Source: Dendrobium chrysotoxum (Eukaryota > Streptophyta > Magnoliopsida > Asparagales > Orchidaceae). From it: a stretch of 64,000 bases of DNA. Under the pieces are notes generated by a model. That model worked only from the letters and a program-made list of their open reading frames with translations, ran no database searches and had not been told where the DNA came from. The DNA lies in contig CM034312.1 in assembly GCA_019925795.1 (NCBI GenBank), positions 80,045,528 to 80,109,527 of the forward strand, written 5' to 3'. The position numbers and the translations under genes are program-made. Below, one piece after another: positions 11,258-21,499 of this stretch (position 1 is the stretch's first letter; each line of letters starts with the position of its first letter).

Positions 11258-12080
11258 GCTTTGAACATCTAACATGAGGTTAAATATCGTATGAACCTAG
11301 TTTAAACTTCGACTTCAAGCATAAGGTTCAATCATTAGCTTTGAAATAGAAGTTCAAAACTAGATTCAAACTTTATTCAAACCTAGTTAAAATCTATGAT
11401 ATATGAATCTTTGTTCAAACCTAGTTTGAACTACAATTTGAAACATAGTGATCTAACACTAGCTTCAAAATAAGGTTCAAATTTGGATTCAAACAAATTT
11501 GAGATAGAGGTTTGAGTCATGTATTTTCTCACTATATGTGATTCAAATCCATTTTTCTTGTATGTGCATATATTCATTTAATTTGCTTTGCTATAAATAT
11601 AGATGTAAGTTGATTGTTCCAATAGAGAGGCATTATATTACTCATGCCACAAATATAGATGTATTAGTGATGGAGAAAGTTATAAAGTAACTTGAAAACT
11701 AAGACCTATTTGGTAGGCCCAACTAGCATCCCTTAAAATAGTTATTTATTACCCTTGGCCTACAATTCTCTTAGGTCTTTACTCATCAACATCTCCTAAG
11801 AAAGTTTTATGATGTAGATAATGATGATTACCCTATTATATTCAATGTTGAAGTTAAGAATGTTAAATTTGGTATCCTTATATTTGCTCTAATTATTGGA
11901 GTAGGTTAGTAAATTTTCTTCTAATGAGAAGTTTGAGGAGGTGACTAATAGAAGGCTAGTTGATAATTAAATAAATAGTAGGAAATACTTTAAGAATGTA
12001 GATATTGAGTATGCCTTTATGAGTGCATTATTAAAGAATATGTATAAAAACTAGATATACACTTTATCATTGATGGACAA
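11258..12080. other. host intergenic DNA between LTR insertions
   Basis: Begins with the gcttt duplication and continues the TTCAAAC-rich sequence interrupted at 9910. From about 11690 to 12080 the sequence is AT-rich and may be a decayed coding fragment, but no family is recognised. It ends with gacaa (12076-12080), the left target duplication of gypsy-B; the host sequence resumes at 61613. Confidence 0.45.
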
Positions 12081-12236
12081 TGTTACGGGCTAGGATATTC
12101 GTGATGCTAGAGAGAGTAAACTTTCGTCTTAGCAATGCACATATATCTAGCACACAAACAGAAAGAAAAGTAAAACACCCGATCTTTTTTACGTGGAAAG
12201 CCCAAACAGGAAAAAACCACAGGGCCTCGCCCAGGT
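12081..12236 (-). repeat. gypsy-B 3' LTR, distal piece
   Basis: Matches 60552-60709 of the 5' LTR, including TTTTTTACGTGGAAAGCCCAAA and GGGCCTCGCCCAGGT. It stops exactly where the Tekay-like LTR begins; the LTR continues at 43011 after that element. Confidence 0.8.
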
Positions 12237-12957
12237 TGTAATGCCCGACCTTACATGGAAGGAAGATGAAGAAGAGGCCAAAGGAAACACCGTAGAAGCC
12301 AAAGGGGGTCGTTCGTCATTTGAAATCACGAAACCCTACTGAGCGAATAAGTCGAAATCTTTCGTCGATTGGGAAATGAAGAAGCATGTTGAAAGATGGA
12401 GCTCACCCCTTATGGTACTAGTTGGGGAAGCTATACCCGTGCACGTTAAATGGAAAAAGTTATGAAAATGAAAAAGAAAAAATAAGTACCTTTATTGGTA
12501 CTAAATTAGACGGTGGCTCCTGTGACGATTATATTATTAAGAAAGAATAAAGATACTATATATTTGACAGATATGATGTATGCACTTTTTGATATAAAAT
12601 GATTAAATAGACTTATTTTATAATCATGCATATTATTCCCAATACCTTGGATTACTGTAATTTTAGAAGCATGGTTTACTCACGAAGTTCTATTTTAACT
12701 CACTCTTCCTATTGAAAATTATTTTTTAGGTATAATTTAGTATAATCATAATGAATAGACGAGGTGAAAACATATACCGTAGGCAAAATGCTCCGGAGAA
12801 AGGTATTTAAGTTATTTTTATATTAGTTTATATTTTTGATGTTTAGTGGCTCTTTCAAAGTTTATTGAGATAGTTTAGATGAATTGAAAAACTTAATCTA
12901 CCGTCAAATTGTATGTTCCTGCCTCGTTAATTCGAGCCCCCGGGCCAGGTCGTGACA
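12237..12957 (+). repeat. 5' LTR of Tekay-like element (internally deleted)
   Basis: Starts TGTAATGCCCGACC and ends GGTCGTGACA. Relative to the 3' LTR (2214 bp) it lacks about 1.5 kb between GAAGAAGCATG and TTGAAAGATGG, which removes the promoter and leader donor. It retains the LTR-located gag exon (12751-12802). Confidence 0.8.
12751..12802 (+). CDS. LTR-located first gag exon (Tekay-like, 5' LTR copy)
   Basis: The exon follows an acceptor TATTTTTTAG (AG at 12728-12729) and opens with ATG at 12751. It encodes 17 residues with an ENIYRR core before a GT donor at 12803. The counterpart in the 3' LTR (42801-42850) has the related ENIYRRR core and one more base near the end, so this copy has a 1-bp deletion that breaks phase. 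The downstream acceptor aligned with the intact chromovirus is the AG at 13132-13133, joining to RNIEREV. Splicing is inferred, not observed. Confidence 0.6.
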
Positions 12958-12961
12958 AAAG

Positions 12962-12973
12962 TGGTATCAGAGA
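12962..12973 (+). other. primer-binding site (tRNA-iMet)
   Basis: TGGTATCAGAGA four bases after the LTR end, complementary to initiator tRNA-Met, as in most plant LTR elements. It fixes the element on the plus strand. Confidence 0.85.
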
Positions 12974-13098
12974 TAAGGAGTATCCTAGGAATGTGAATCA
13001 TAATAAAAGAGCCATAGGAATAATTTATGAACTTATTTTAAAATAATTTAAGTATTCAATTAGATATTAGAATTAATAAATTTATAAATATATACATC

Positions 13099-14223
13099 AT
13101 GTATACATATGATGAAGAGGATATAACAGATAGAAATATAGAAAGAGAAGTTCCACCTGAAGTAACTGTAAACACCAACACCTTCACCCAGATGATGACG
13201 GCTATAACCCAGCTGCTTCAGGAATCAAGATCACAGCCTGGTGTTGGAATTGATAAATATCTAAAGTTATTTCAGGACATGCGACCGCCTCTATTCAAAG
13301 GTAATGAGGGACCAATTGAAGCTGAAAATTGGTTGCTTCGTATAGAGAAAATATTAGATAGCATGTCATGTCCTGATGTGAGGAAGGTGTCACTCACCAC
13401 TTTTTCCTTGGATGGAGAAGCAGAAAGGTGGTGGAGAGGGCAACGTGAATAAAGTTTAGCAGGTATTCCAAATACATTGGTTGATTGGGAAGACTTTATA
13501 AAACTTTACAGACAATGGTTCGTACCTATGTCAGCAAGAAGACAGGTGCATGACAAATTTATAAAATTGATTCAAGGAGATAAATCAGTAATGCATTATG
13601 AAGCGAAATTTACAACATTATCTAGATATGCACCATAGCTGATTGCAACAGCATAAGAAAAGTATTATAGATTCCTATATGGTCTAAAGGATGCAATTAT
13701 GCAACCTTTAGTCCCTTTAGGAATCGAGGATTATTCAATGTTGGTGGAATGAGCGAGAAGGGTGGAGATTGACTTCCAAATTACTCAGAAGAGAAAGGAC
13801 TTGCATAAATGGAAGAGTGTTGAAGAAGATATCCAAAGCAATCAAATTGAGGCATCAAATGGGAAGAAGACCAGGTTTAGTCCTAGTGGAGTCAATAGTG
13901 CAACTATCAGTAAAGTTATGAAAGCTTGTGCTAAGTGTGGCTTATTACACAAGGGTGAATGTCTGATTGGTTCTAACACTTGCTATTGATGTCGTCAACC
14001 TGGACACATAGCAAAATATTGTCCTACATTGGTTCAGAAGATTTCAGGAGAAATGAAATCAAGTGAAGTACCTTCATAGAGAAAATTTGGCAAATCAAAG
14101 ATGATAGAACCGTTAGTTGCAGCTTCAGCACAAAATCAATCTAGGTAGAATGTTCGACCGTGAGTTTATACTTTGACTCAGCAGGAGCCCGATGAATCCA
14201 TAAATGTTGACAAAGATAGTTGA
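13099..14223 (+). pseudogene. gag of Tekay-like element
   Basis: One continuous frame from ATG 13099 to a terminal TGA at 14221-14223. It aligns along its whole length with the intact gag at 21142-19990: KYLKLFQDMRPPLFKG, PIEAENWLLRIEKIL, GEAERWWRGQ, QWFVP, LIQGDKSVM, GLKDAI and the CCHC knuckle (C-x2-C-x4-H-x4-C) near 13980-14020. Eight in-frame stops interrupt it, each one transition from CAA, CAG, CGA or TGG or a close equivalent, and no frameshift is seen. It is a dead copy of a capsid gene. The start used in life may be the LTR exon rather than 13099. Confidence 0.88.
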
Positions 14224-14461
14224 GAGAGCTTTATTATCTAATATAGTAACTTGTTATGTTATATCAGATATTTTGTATTATCCAGTTATCTTAGTATGTT
14301 ATATTGGATATTCTATCAACTATGCGTCTAATGTGAAAGTTTATGTTGAATGAAATTTAAGATTCTATGTTGCTAAAGCATCAAATTGTTATATTCACTT
14401 TAACGCATGATAGTATACTATAATTAATATTTATAAGTAAATCTCGAGGACAAAATTTTTG
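14224..14461 (+). other. tail and polypurine region of Tekay-like element
   Basis: AT-rich sequence directly after gag with no protease or reverse transcriptase. It ends TCTCGAGGACAAAATTTTTG, equivalent to the region before the 3' LTR of the intact element (TTTTCGAGGACGAAAATTTT, minus strand near 16515-16490). Confidence 0.65.
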
Positions 14462-14995
14462 TGTTGACCCTAATTTTCCCCCAAACCTAGGTCAAAGAGT
14501 TGACCTGGTCAAATTTGACCAGGCTAGACCCCAGGACCCATCCCAATGGGTTCAAGGAGTCAAGCCAAGTCTGCTGAGCCCAGACCCAGGTCCTGGGTCA
14601 ACCTGGGTTGACCCAAATTGACCCAAACTCCTTTCTACTGATTCCAAATCACTTCCATAGCTTCCTTGGCTCAATCCCACTCCTCTGTTGGATTCAATGG
14701 GCCAAACCCAACCCATTGGGCCTAGACCCATGATATGGGTCAACCTGGTTGACCAGGTCAACCTAGGTTGACCCATTAAGCCCTTAATGGGTCAAATAAT
14801 ATTCAAACCCTTCCAAGGCTCATATCCCTCACCACTTTGGTCCTAATTGACTAGGTTGACCAGGTCAACCATTGACCTGGTCAACCCAAGTCCTCCTTGG
14901 GTCAAATTGACCTATTTAGGTCAACTTAATCCTATTTAAAGCTTTTAACACATACATAATCTATTCTATTTCAAAACTACAGCCAAGAGGCTTGG
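14462..14995 (+). repeat. unclassified LTR-like DNA (LTR-C), left part
   Basis: Starts TGTTGACCCTAATTTTCCCCC at the polypurine boundary of the Tekay-like element. It is packed with GTTGACC/GGTCAAC words in both orientations (14490-14930), which can fold on each other. It is interrupted by the intact chromovirus and continues at 22737 with a TATA box. A matching second LTR or a target duplication was not found, so its class is open. Confidence 0.5.
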
Positions 14996-16478
14996 TGTCA
15001 CGACCCGGCCCGGATACTCGAATTAACGAGGCGGGAACTAAGGTCAGACGGTAGGATCTAAACAATTCATAAGTATAAGAATATAAAAACAGTAAATCTC
15101 CTTAATCAGCGGAAGAGCCACTAACTAAAATTCTTAAATACTATCACATCTGTTTGAGATCACACTTTACCTGTTTTCAGATGCACGTCGTCTTCTATAG
15201 ACGAACTCTTCTCTTTCTGCCATTTTAGTTTTCTGAAGACTCACCTGAAACATTTAAATTCATTGTTTGAGTTCACTAAGTAAACTCAGTGGGTATCAGT
15301 TAAACAAATTTTCATGCATAAAAGACATTTCATATTAACATTACTATTATTGCATTTCTTCATCTCATTTGGCATAAATATATAAGTCCTTTCTTTATTC
15401 CGTTTCTTTCTTCATATAAACTTTATTATCATTTCTTATAGCTTTTATCTTTAACTATTATTCCTTTTCCCATTTCTTTTATACAGGAGCACCGTCAAAA
15501 TGTACCAGAGGTATATCCATTTCCATTTCCTTTTCCTTATATCATAACCTTTTCCCTTTTATTTTTATCATGCACGGGTACATTGCTTCCCCAGCCAGTA
15601 CCATACGGGGGTGACTCCTGAAATTTTCATACATATCCTTTTCCATTTTCTTTTATATTTCAAATCCTTCATGTATTATTCATTCATATTTTCTTTCTAT
15701 TTATTCATATATATCTATATACGTTCCTAATGCATATACATCTTCTTTGACATACTCGTGCTTGTAAAATCATTTGTTTATTTCAAACAATAGTTTCAAA
15801 AATGTAAAACATAACTTTTATATTCATACTTCTGGAAAGAAAATGACATAAAGAAAATTTTATAAATACCCACTTAATTTTTCTTCCAAGAATTTTGTTT
15901 GTGAAATCAGACTCCTGAAGCTTTCGATCTTCTCTTTTCCAAATCTCTAAAATCAAACAATAAAAGTTAACTCATAAAATTTCAAGATAAAAATTTACTC
16001 ATGCTCGAAATTTACTTACAATTTTGGGAATTTCTCAAAACCCTAAATTTCTTCTTCCTCTCCCAAAATTCTTTCTCTTTGTTTGCAAACGCTCTTTCTT
16101 CCTCTAATAACATATCATTCACTTTAATTTAAGAAATCGATAAGGAATCGATGAAATTTATAAGAAAAATTGGAAAGAAATTCCAACAAACCTTCTTCCC
16201 TCTTTTCCTCGATCGTTTCTCTCGTTCTTTGCAATTTCTCCCAATTTAGCACTTTGTTAATGATAGGAATGAAAAGGAATGGTTAATTCTTATCCTAGAA
16301 GAAAATCATTTGCTAAAAATGGAAAAATGAAACTTACCTCGCTCTCGCGTGAAGCCCTCCGCGTCCGCCCCTTGCTGTTTTCGCGAAAAGCACTGTGCCG
16401 ACTCCTGTTGGAGTCGCGATCCTTAATAGAAGGCTGGCCGGTTCGGTTGAACCGGCCTAGCCTAAACCGGTTATCACA
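14996..16478 (-). repeat. 3' LTR of intact chromovirus
   Basis: TGTCACGACCCGGCC to CCGGTTATCACA on the plus strand (1483 bp). It repeats all signals of the 5' LTR, including the small coding exon (equivalent copy at about 15171-15223). Confidence 0.95.
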
Positions 16479-16494
16479 ATCTCCCTCCCTTATA
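16479..16494 (-). other. polypurine tract
   Basis: Minus strand AAGGGAGGGAGAT immediately before the 3' LTR: the plus-strand DNA primer site for reverse transcription. Confidence 0.85.
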
Positions 16495-16538
16495 AAAATT
16501 TTCGTCCTCGAAAATAATCAAATATAAAGAAACATACC

Positions 16539-19500
16539 TTAGTTAAAAAGATGAGGATATTGACTTCTCATTTCAGCTTCCTTTTCCCAGGTGGCATCTC
16601 TTTCTGATCCATTTTTCCATAAGACTTTCACAAAAGATATTGCTCTATTCCTCAACTGTTTCACATCATATTCCAATATCCTTTTAGGTTCCTCAACATA
16701 TTTCAAATCAGGTTGTAAGTCAATTGATTTGGACTGTATTCTCTTGGATTCATCTGAAACATACTTCCGGAGTACTGATATATGAAACACATTATGAATT
16801 CCTTGCATATGCCTTGGTAGATCCAATCTGTAAGCCATATTTCCAATTTTCTCTATGATTTCAAAAGGACCTATAAATCTTGGACTTAATTTTCCTGTCT
16901 TTCCAAACCTTTGCACACCTTTCATTGGACTAACTTTTAAGAAAACAAATTCTCCCACTTCAAACTCAACTGGCCTGTGCTTTGCATCATAATACTTTCG
17001 TTGCCTGTCTTGAACTGCCTTTAGTCTGTCTCTGATCAATCTGATTTTGCTAGTAGCCTCATCTACCAATTCAATTCCAATTACCTTTCTTTCACCAGCT
17101 TCTACCCAACTCAAGGGTGTTCTGCATTTTCTGCCATAAAGAGCCTCATATGGTGCCATTCCAATACTAGATTGGAAACTATTATTATATGCAAATTCAA
17201 TCAATGGTATATGAGTCTCCCAATTTCCTCCAAAATCTAAAACACATAATCGCATTAAATCCTCTAAAGTCTGAATTGTCCTCTCTGATTGCCCATCTGT
17301 TTGAGGATGAAATGCTGTGCTGAAAGTCAGTCGTGTGCCCAAAGCTTCCTGAATTTTCTTCCACAATTTAGAAGTGAAACGAGCATCTCTGTCTGAAACT
17401 ATAGATTTTGGAATTCCATGCAATCTCACAATTTCATCAACATATAATTTTGCCAACTTCTCTACTGAATCTGTCTGCCTAATGGGTAAGAAATGAGCTG
17501 ACTTAGTTAATCTGTCAATAACAACCCATATTGCATCTCGACTCTGTCTCGACCTGGGTAATCCAATCACAAAGTCCATTGCAATGTCCTCCCATTTCCA
17601 TTCAGGTATTGGTAAAGGTTGTAGTTGACCACTTGGCTTTTGATGTTCTGCTTTAATCATTTGACAGGAAACACATTTTGCTACAAATTCTGCAACACTC
17701 CTCTTTAGTCCTGGCCACCAAAACAATCCTCTCAATTCCTGATACATCTTTGTACTGCCTGGGTGAATTTCATAATTGGAAAGATGAGCTTCCTGTAATA
17801 TCTCTTCTCTTAAGCTTCCAACTTTTGGAATACAGACTCTGCCCTTATACTTTAATAAGCCTTCCTTATCAATTTCAAAGTTCCCTAACTGTCCTGCTTG
17901 TACTTTATTTATGATCTCTTGAAATTTTTCATCTTGAGACAATGAATTGAGCACTCTATTTTTCAAAGTAGATTGGATCATCAACTGGTTCAACATCATA
18001 TCTTTTGTATTTTTCTGATTGACCACTGAAAGTTCTAGTCTTTCCATATCTTTGATTAATTGTTCCTGCTGGGTAATTAACCAACTTGCATTCCCAAGAG
18101 CTTTTCTGCTAAGTGCATCTGCAACCACATTTGCCTTCCCAGGATGATACTGTATGTCCAGGTCATAATCCTTTATAAGCTCCAGCCACCTTCTTTGTCT
18201 CAGATTTAATTCTTTATGGTTGAAAATATACTTAAGGCTCTTATGATCTGTGAACACCTCGCATCTAACCCCATATAAGTAATGTCTCCAGATTTTAAGT
18301 GCAAAAACTACAGCTGCCAATTCTAAATCATGAGTGGGGTAGTTCCTTTCATGAATTTTCAGTTGCCTTGAAGCATAAGCCACCACTCTGCCATGTTGCA
18401 TCAGTACACATCCAAGTCCCCTTAAGGAAGCATCACAGAAAATTTGGAATCCTTCTGAACCTGATGGAATTGTTAAAATTGGGGCAGTCATTAAGCAATT
18501 CTTTAATTTCTGGAAAGCTTCATCACATTGAACACTCCAATCAAATTTCACTGCTTTCTGGGTTAATCGGGACAATGGCATTGCAATTTGAGAAAATCCC
18601 TCCACAAATCTCCTGTAATACCCAGCAAGGCCCAGAAAACTCCTCACCTCTGAAACTGTCGTTGGTCTTGGCCAATCTGAAATGGCTTGAACTTTATTCT
18701 GATCCACTGAAATTCCTTCTCCACTAATCACATGTCCAAGAAAGTTTACACTATTCAACCAAAATTCACACTTTGATAATTTTGCATACAACTTATTCTT
18801 TTTTAATGTCTGCAACACTGCCTGTAAATGACTAGAATGGCTCTCTTTATCTCTTGAATAGATCAAGATATCATCAATGAACACAATTACAAATATGTCC
18901 AGGAATGGCTTAAAAATTCTGTTCATTAAATCCATAAATACGGCTGGTGCATTTGTTACTCCAAATGGCATTACCACAAACTCATAGTGGCCATATCTGG
19001 TTCTGAAAGCTGTCTTTGCTATATCTTTTTCCTTGATCCGTAGCTGATGGTATCCAGATCTCAAATCAATTTTAGAGAAAACTGTAGCTCCCTCCAGTTG
19101 ATCAAAAAGATCATCAATTCTGGGCAATGGATATTTATTCTTAACAGTAAGCTTATTCAGTTCTCTGTAATCTGTACACATTCTGAAGCTCCCATCTTTC
19201 TTCTTTACAAACAGCACTGGAGCTCCCCATGGTGAGGAACTTGGCCTGATAAATCCCTTATCTAGCAATTCCTGTAACTGACTTTTCAGCTCCTGCAATT
19301 CTTTAACTGCCATTCTGTAAGGTGCCCTTGCTACTGGTTCTGAACCTGGTATCAACTCAATAGTGAAATCTATCTCCCTTTCTGGTGGTAATCCTGGCAA
19401 ATCATCCAAAAATACCTCTGGATATTCGTTGATTACAGGTATATCTTTCAATTCTTTAACTTCCTTATTTGTATCCTTTACTTGAGCAAGAAAACACTGA

Positions 19501-19985
19501 CATCCCTTGGATAAAATTTTACATGCTTTCATATAAGTGATTATCATTGATGAAACTCCTCTCTCTCCATAGAATTTCAACTCTCTTTCTCCAGGCAAAT
19601 TAAACTTTACAATTTTCTTGTTGCAATCAATAATCACAAAGTGTTTTGATAACCAATCCATTCCCAATATCATATCAAACTCTTGCAATGGCAGAACATT
19701 TACTGTTGCTTCAAACTCTCTTTCATTTATTTTGAAAGTCACTTGACATACACCATTTACATTCATAATAGATCCATTTGGCATTAAAACTTCCAAAATT
19801 ACATTTGTCTCATAAACATTCAGTCCAACTGTTTTAACAAATTCTTCTGAAATGAAGGAGTGTGAAGCTCCCGTATCAAAAAGAATTTGCACAGACTTTC
19901 CTTGCATCATGATCATACCTATAAAAGTATATATATATAACATAAACATACAATATTCCTTGAACAATACTTTCATAATACACAT
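16539..19985 (-). CDS. pol: pol polyprotein of chromovirus (PR-RT-RH-IN-chromodomain)
   Basis: Open for 1148 codons from an ATG at 19985. Order: protease LFDTGASHSFIS near residues 33-45; reverse transcriptase with YRELNKLTVKNKYPLPRIDD and catalytic FIDDILIYS; RNase H with FCDASLRGLG and TDHKSLKYIF; an HHCC zinc finger (HPGSTKMY to CVSCQMIK); integrase with MDFVIGLP, SDRDARF and the glutamate of TDGQSERTIQ; GPFEIIEKIG; and a chromodomain-like end (VKVLWKNG, WEKEAEMRSQYPHLF). The first 20 or so residues read hydrophobic and foreign. They are encoded by an apparent intron (20009-19919) ending in AG at 19920-19919, so true pol probably begins at 19918 fused to gag. No stop or frameshift. Confidence 0.95.
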   Translation of the reverse strand: MCIMKVLFKEYCMFMLYIYTFIGMIMMQGKSVQILFDTGASHSFISEEFVKTVGLNVYETNVILEVLMPNGSIMNVNGVCQVTFKINEREFEATVNVLPLQEFDMILGMDWLSKHFVIIDCNKKIVKFNLPGERELKFYGERGVSSMIITYMKACKILSKGCQCFLAQVKDTNKEVKELKDIPVINEYPEVFLDDLPGLPPEREIDFTIELIPGSEPVARAPYRMAVKELQELKSQLQELLDKGFIRPSSSPWGAPVLFVKKKDGSFRMCTDYRELNKLTVKNKYPLPRIDDLFDQLEGATVFSKIDLRSGYHQLRIKEKDIAKTAFRTRYGHYEFVVMPFGVTNAPAVFMDLMNRIFKPFLDIFVIVFIDDILIYSRDKESHSSHLQAVLQTLKKNKLYAKLSKCEFWLNSVNFLGHVISGEGISVDQNKVQAISDWPRPTTVSEVRSFLGLAGYYRRFVEGFSQIAMPLSRLTQKAVKFDWSVQCDEAFQKLKNCLMTAPILTIPSGSEGFQIFCDASLRGLGCVLMQHGRVVAYASRQLKIHERNYPTHDLELAAVVFALKIWRHYLYGVRCEVFTDHKSLKYIFNHKELNLRQRRWLELIKDYDLDIQYHPGKANVVADALSRKALGNASWLITQQEQLIKDMERLELSVVNQKNTKDMMLNQLMIQSTLKNRVLNSLSQDEKFQEIINKVQAGQLGNFEIDKEGLLKYKGRVCIPKVGSLREEILQEAHLSNYEIHPGSTKMYQELRGLFWWPGLKRSVAEFVAKCVSCQMIKAEHQKPSGQLQPLPIPEWKWEDIAMDFVIGLPRSRQSRDAIWVVIDRLTKSAHFLPIRQTDSVEKLAKLYVDEIVRLHGIPKSIVSDRDARFTSKLWKKIQEALGTRLTFSTAFHPQTDGQSERTIQTLEDLMRLCVLDFGGNWETHIPLIEFAYNNSFQSSIGMAPYEALYGRKCRTPLSWVEAGERKVIGIELVDEATSKIRLIRDRLKAVQDRQRKYYDAKHRPVEFEVGEFVFLKVSPMKGVQRFGKTGKLSPRFIGPFEIIEKIGNMAYRLDLPRHMQGIHNVFHISVLRKYVSDESKRIQSKSIDLQPDLKYVEEPKRILEYDVKQLRNRAISFVKVLWKNGSERDATWEKEAEMRSQYPHLFN

Positions 19986-20009
19986 TTATTCATTTTTCAT
20001 TTCTATCAC
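19919..20009 (-). other. candidate 91-nt intron between gag and pol
   Basis: Donor ACAG|GTGATAG (GT at 20009-20008) and acceptor TACTTTTATAG|GTATG (AG at 20920-19919 region, i.e. 19920-19919) bracket an AT-rich 91-nt segment. The segment contains the gag TGA (19992-19990) and the ATG at 19985. Removal joins ...SPEVITG of gag to MIMMQGKSV...DTGAS of protease in the same frame, which otherwise lie in different frames. Retention gives Gag only; splicing would give Gag-Pol. Seen: the sites and phase. Inferred: that it is spliced. Confidence 0.72.
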
Positions 20010-21142
20010 CTGTAATCACTTCAGGTGATTCCTTAGCATCCTTCTGAGTCAATGCATGTACTCTAGGCAGAGTATTCTGTCGGCTTTGACTTGATCCTGG
20101 AGTAGAAGCAGCTGATTCTACTGTTCTTGGTCTTCCAACATTCTTCTGAGATCCAGTATTCATCCTTGACTCTCCTGCTGGTCTTTGCCCCAAAGTAGGA
20201 CAATTCTTGGCTATGTGACCTGGTTGATGGCACCAGAAGCAAGTATTTGTACCTGATAAACATTCTCCTTTATGTTGTCTTCCACACTTGCTGCAACTAC
20301 TTACACTTGCACTATCACTGCTACTAGACTTTGATTTCTTCCAATTAAACTTTCCAGTTTGTGAAAGAGATTTGCTGCTATGAAAATCCTGTGAAGCTCC
20401 CATAACTTCACCACTCTTCCTTTTCTGAAAATCACGTCTCCTTTGAGTGTTTAGCAGGTCCATTTCTATTCTTCTAGCCCTTTCCACCAGCACTTTATAA
20501 TCTTCAATTCCAAATGGAATAAGAGGCTGTCTAATTGCATCCTTCAATCCTGCTAAAAATCGATTACACTGTTCTTCTGCAGTATGAATTAAGTGAGGGG
20601 CATATCTGGATAATGTTGTAAATTCAGTTTCATATTGCATAACTGATTTATCTCCCTGCACCAGTCTCATAAACTTATCCTGCATTTGCCTCCTTACAGA
20701 AGGAGGTACGAACCAATCTCTAAACAATTTTGTAAACTCATCCCACTTGATTTGCATGTCTTGAATCCCTCCAGTTTTACTTTTATGCTGACCTCTCCAC
20801 CACCTTTCTGCTTCTCCATCAAGAGCAAAAACTGCCAAGGAGACTTTCCTCTCCTCTGGACAAAACATTCCTTCTAAAATCTTTTCAATTCTCAGTAACC
20901 AATTTTCAGCTTCAATTGGTCCCTCAATTCCCTTAAATAGTGGTGGTCTCATATCTTGAAATAATTTGAGATACTTATCCATAGGTATTCCACCCCCACT
21001 ATTACTTCCTGATGGTTGATTCCTTGAGTCTTGAATCATTTGAGCCATAGCTGTCATCATTTGTGTTAGTGCATCAGGATTAACATTTACATTAGGTACT
21101 GGCCTTTCTACTTCCCTTTCTTCTTCAGAATCATTTTGATTC
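19990..21142 (-). CDS. gag: gag polyprotein of chromovirus (main exon)
   Basis: Capsid/nucleocapsid protein that packages element RNA. The frame is open from 21142, where an apparent acceptor (CAG, AG at 21144-21143) joins it to the LTR exon. The first internal ATG is only at 21060. Domains: a charged acidic N-terminus (DSEEEREVERP), capsid with KYLKLFQDMRPPLFKG, EAENWLLRIEKI, GEAERWWRGQ and LVQGDKSVM, and a nucleocapsid with two cysteine clusters (CSKCGRQHKGEC and the CCHC knuckle CFWCHQPGHIAKNC). A TGA at 19992-19990 lies inside the second candidate intron. Starting at 21060 would lose 27 residues conserved in pattern with the outer Tekay-like element. Confidence 0.93.
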
Positions 21143-21425
21143 CTGCTTCAATAAAATAATCATTTCACATTAAATCTTTAAGTCATTAAAATCATCCTAA
21201 TGGCTCTTCCAATACAATTCATATCTAAATTTGGCTTTGATACCACTTTTTGTCACGACCCGGCCCGGATACTCGAATTAACGAGGCGGGAACTAAGGTC
21301 AGACGGTAGGATCTAAACAATTCATAAGTATAAGAATATAAAAACAGTAAATCTCCTTAATCAGCGGAAGAGCCACTAACTAAAATTCTTAAATACTATC
21401 ACATCTGTTTGAGATCACACTTTAC
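21143..21425 (-). other. candidate intron removing LTR end and primer-binding site
   Basis: Donor AACAG|GTAAAG at 21425 inside the LTR and acceptor TTGAAGCAG|GAATC at 21143. The 283-nt segment includes the last 175 bp of the 5' LTR and the primer-binding site. Joining leaves codon AG|G in phase and opens a frame from ATG 21478 into gag without a stop. An RNA with this intron removed could not prime reverse transcription. Confidence 0.7.
21233..21245 (-). other. primer-binding site (tRNA-iMet)
   Basis: Minus strand TGGTATCAAAGCC, five bases from the LTR end, one mismatch from the usual TGGTATCAGAGC. Confidence 0.85.
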
Positions 21426-21478
21426 CTGTTTTCAGATGCACGTCGTCTTCTATAGACGAACTCTTCTCTTTCTGCCAT
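21426..21478 (-). CDS. gag: LTR-located first gag exon of intact chromovirus
   Basis: A 53-nt coding segment inside the LTR: ATG at 21478-21476, 17 codons with an acidic start and the core FVYRRRRA, then AG|GTAAAG. An acceptor 21 nt upstream of the ATG (AG at 21501-21500) and a donor directly after make it a discrete exon. Phase matches the gag acceptor at 21143. The diverged Tekay-like LTRs at 12751 and 42801 hold a similar exon (ENIYRR..A) at the same place, the main reason to believe it. It is far shorter than most gene finders accept. Confidence 0.7.
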
Positions 21479-21499
21479 TTTAGTTTTCTGAAGACTCAC

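Noticed and set aside
16591..19235. Plus-strand ORFs opposite chromovirus pol
   Set aside because: Antisense shadows of a continuous 1148-codon pol frame.
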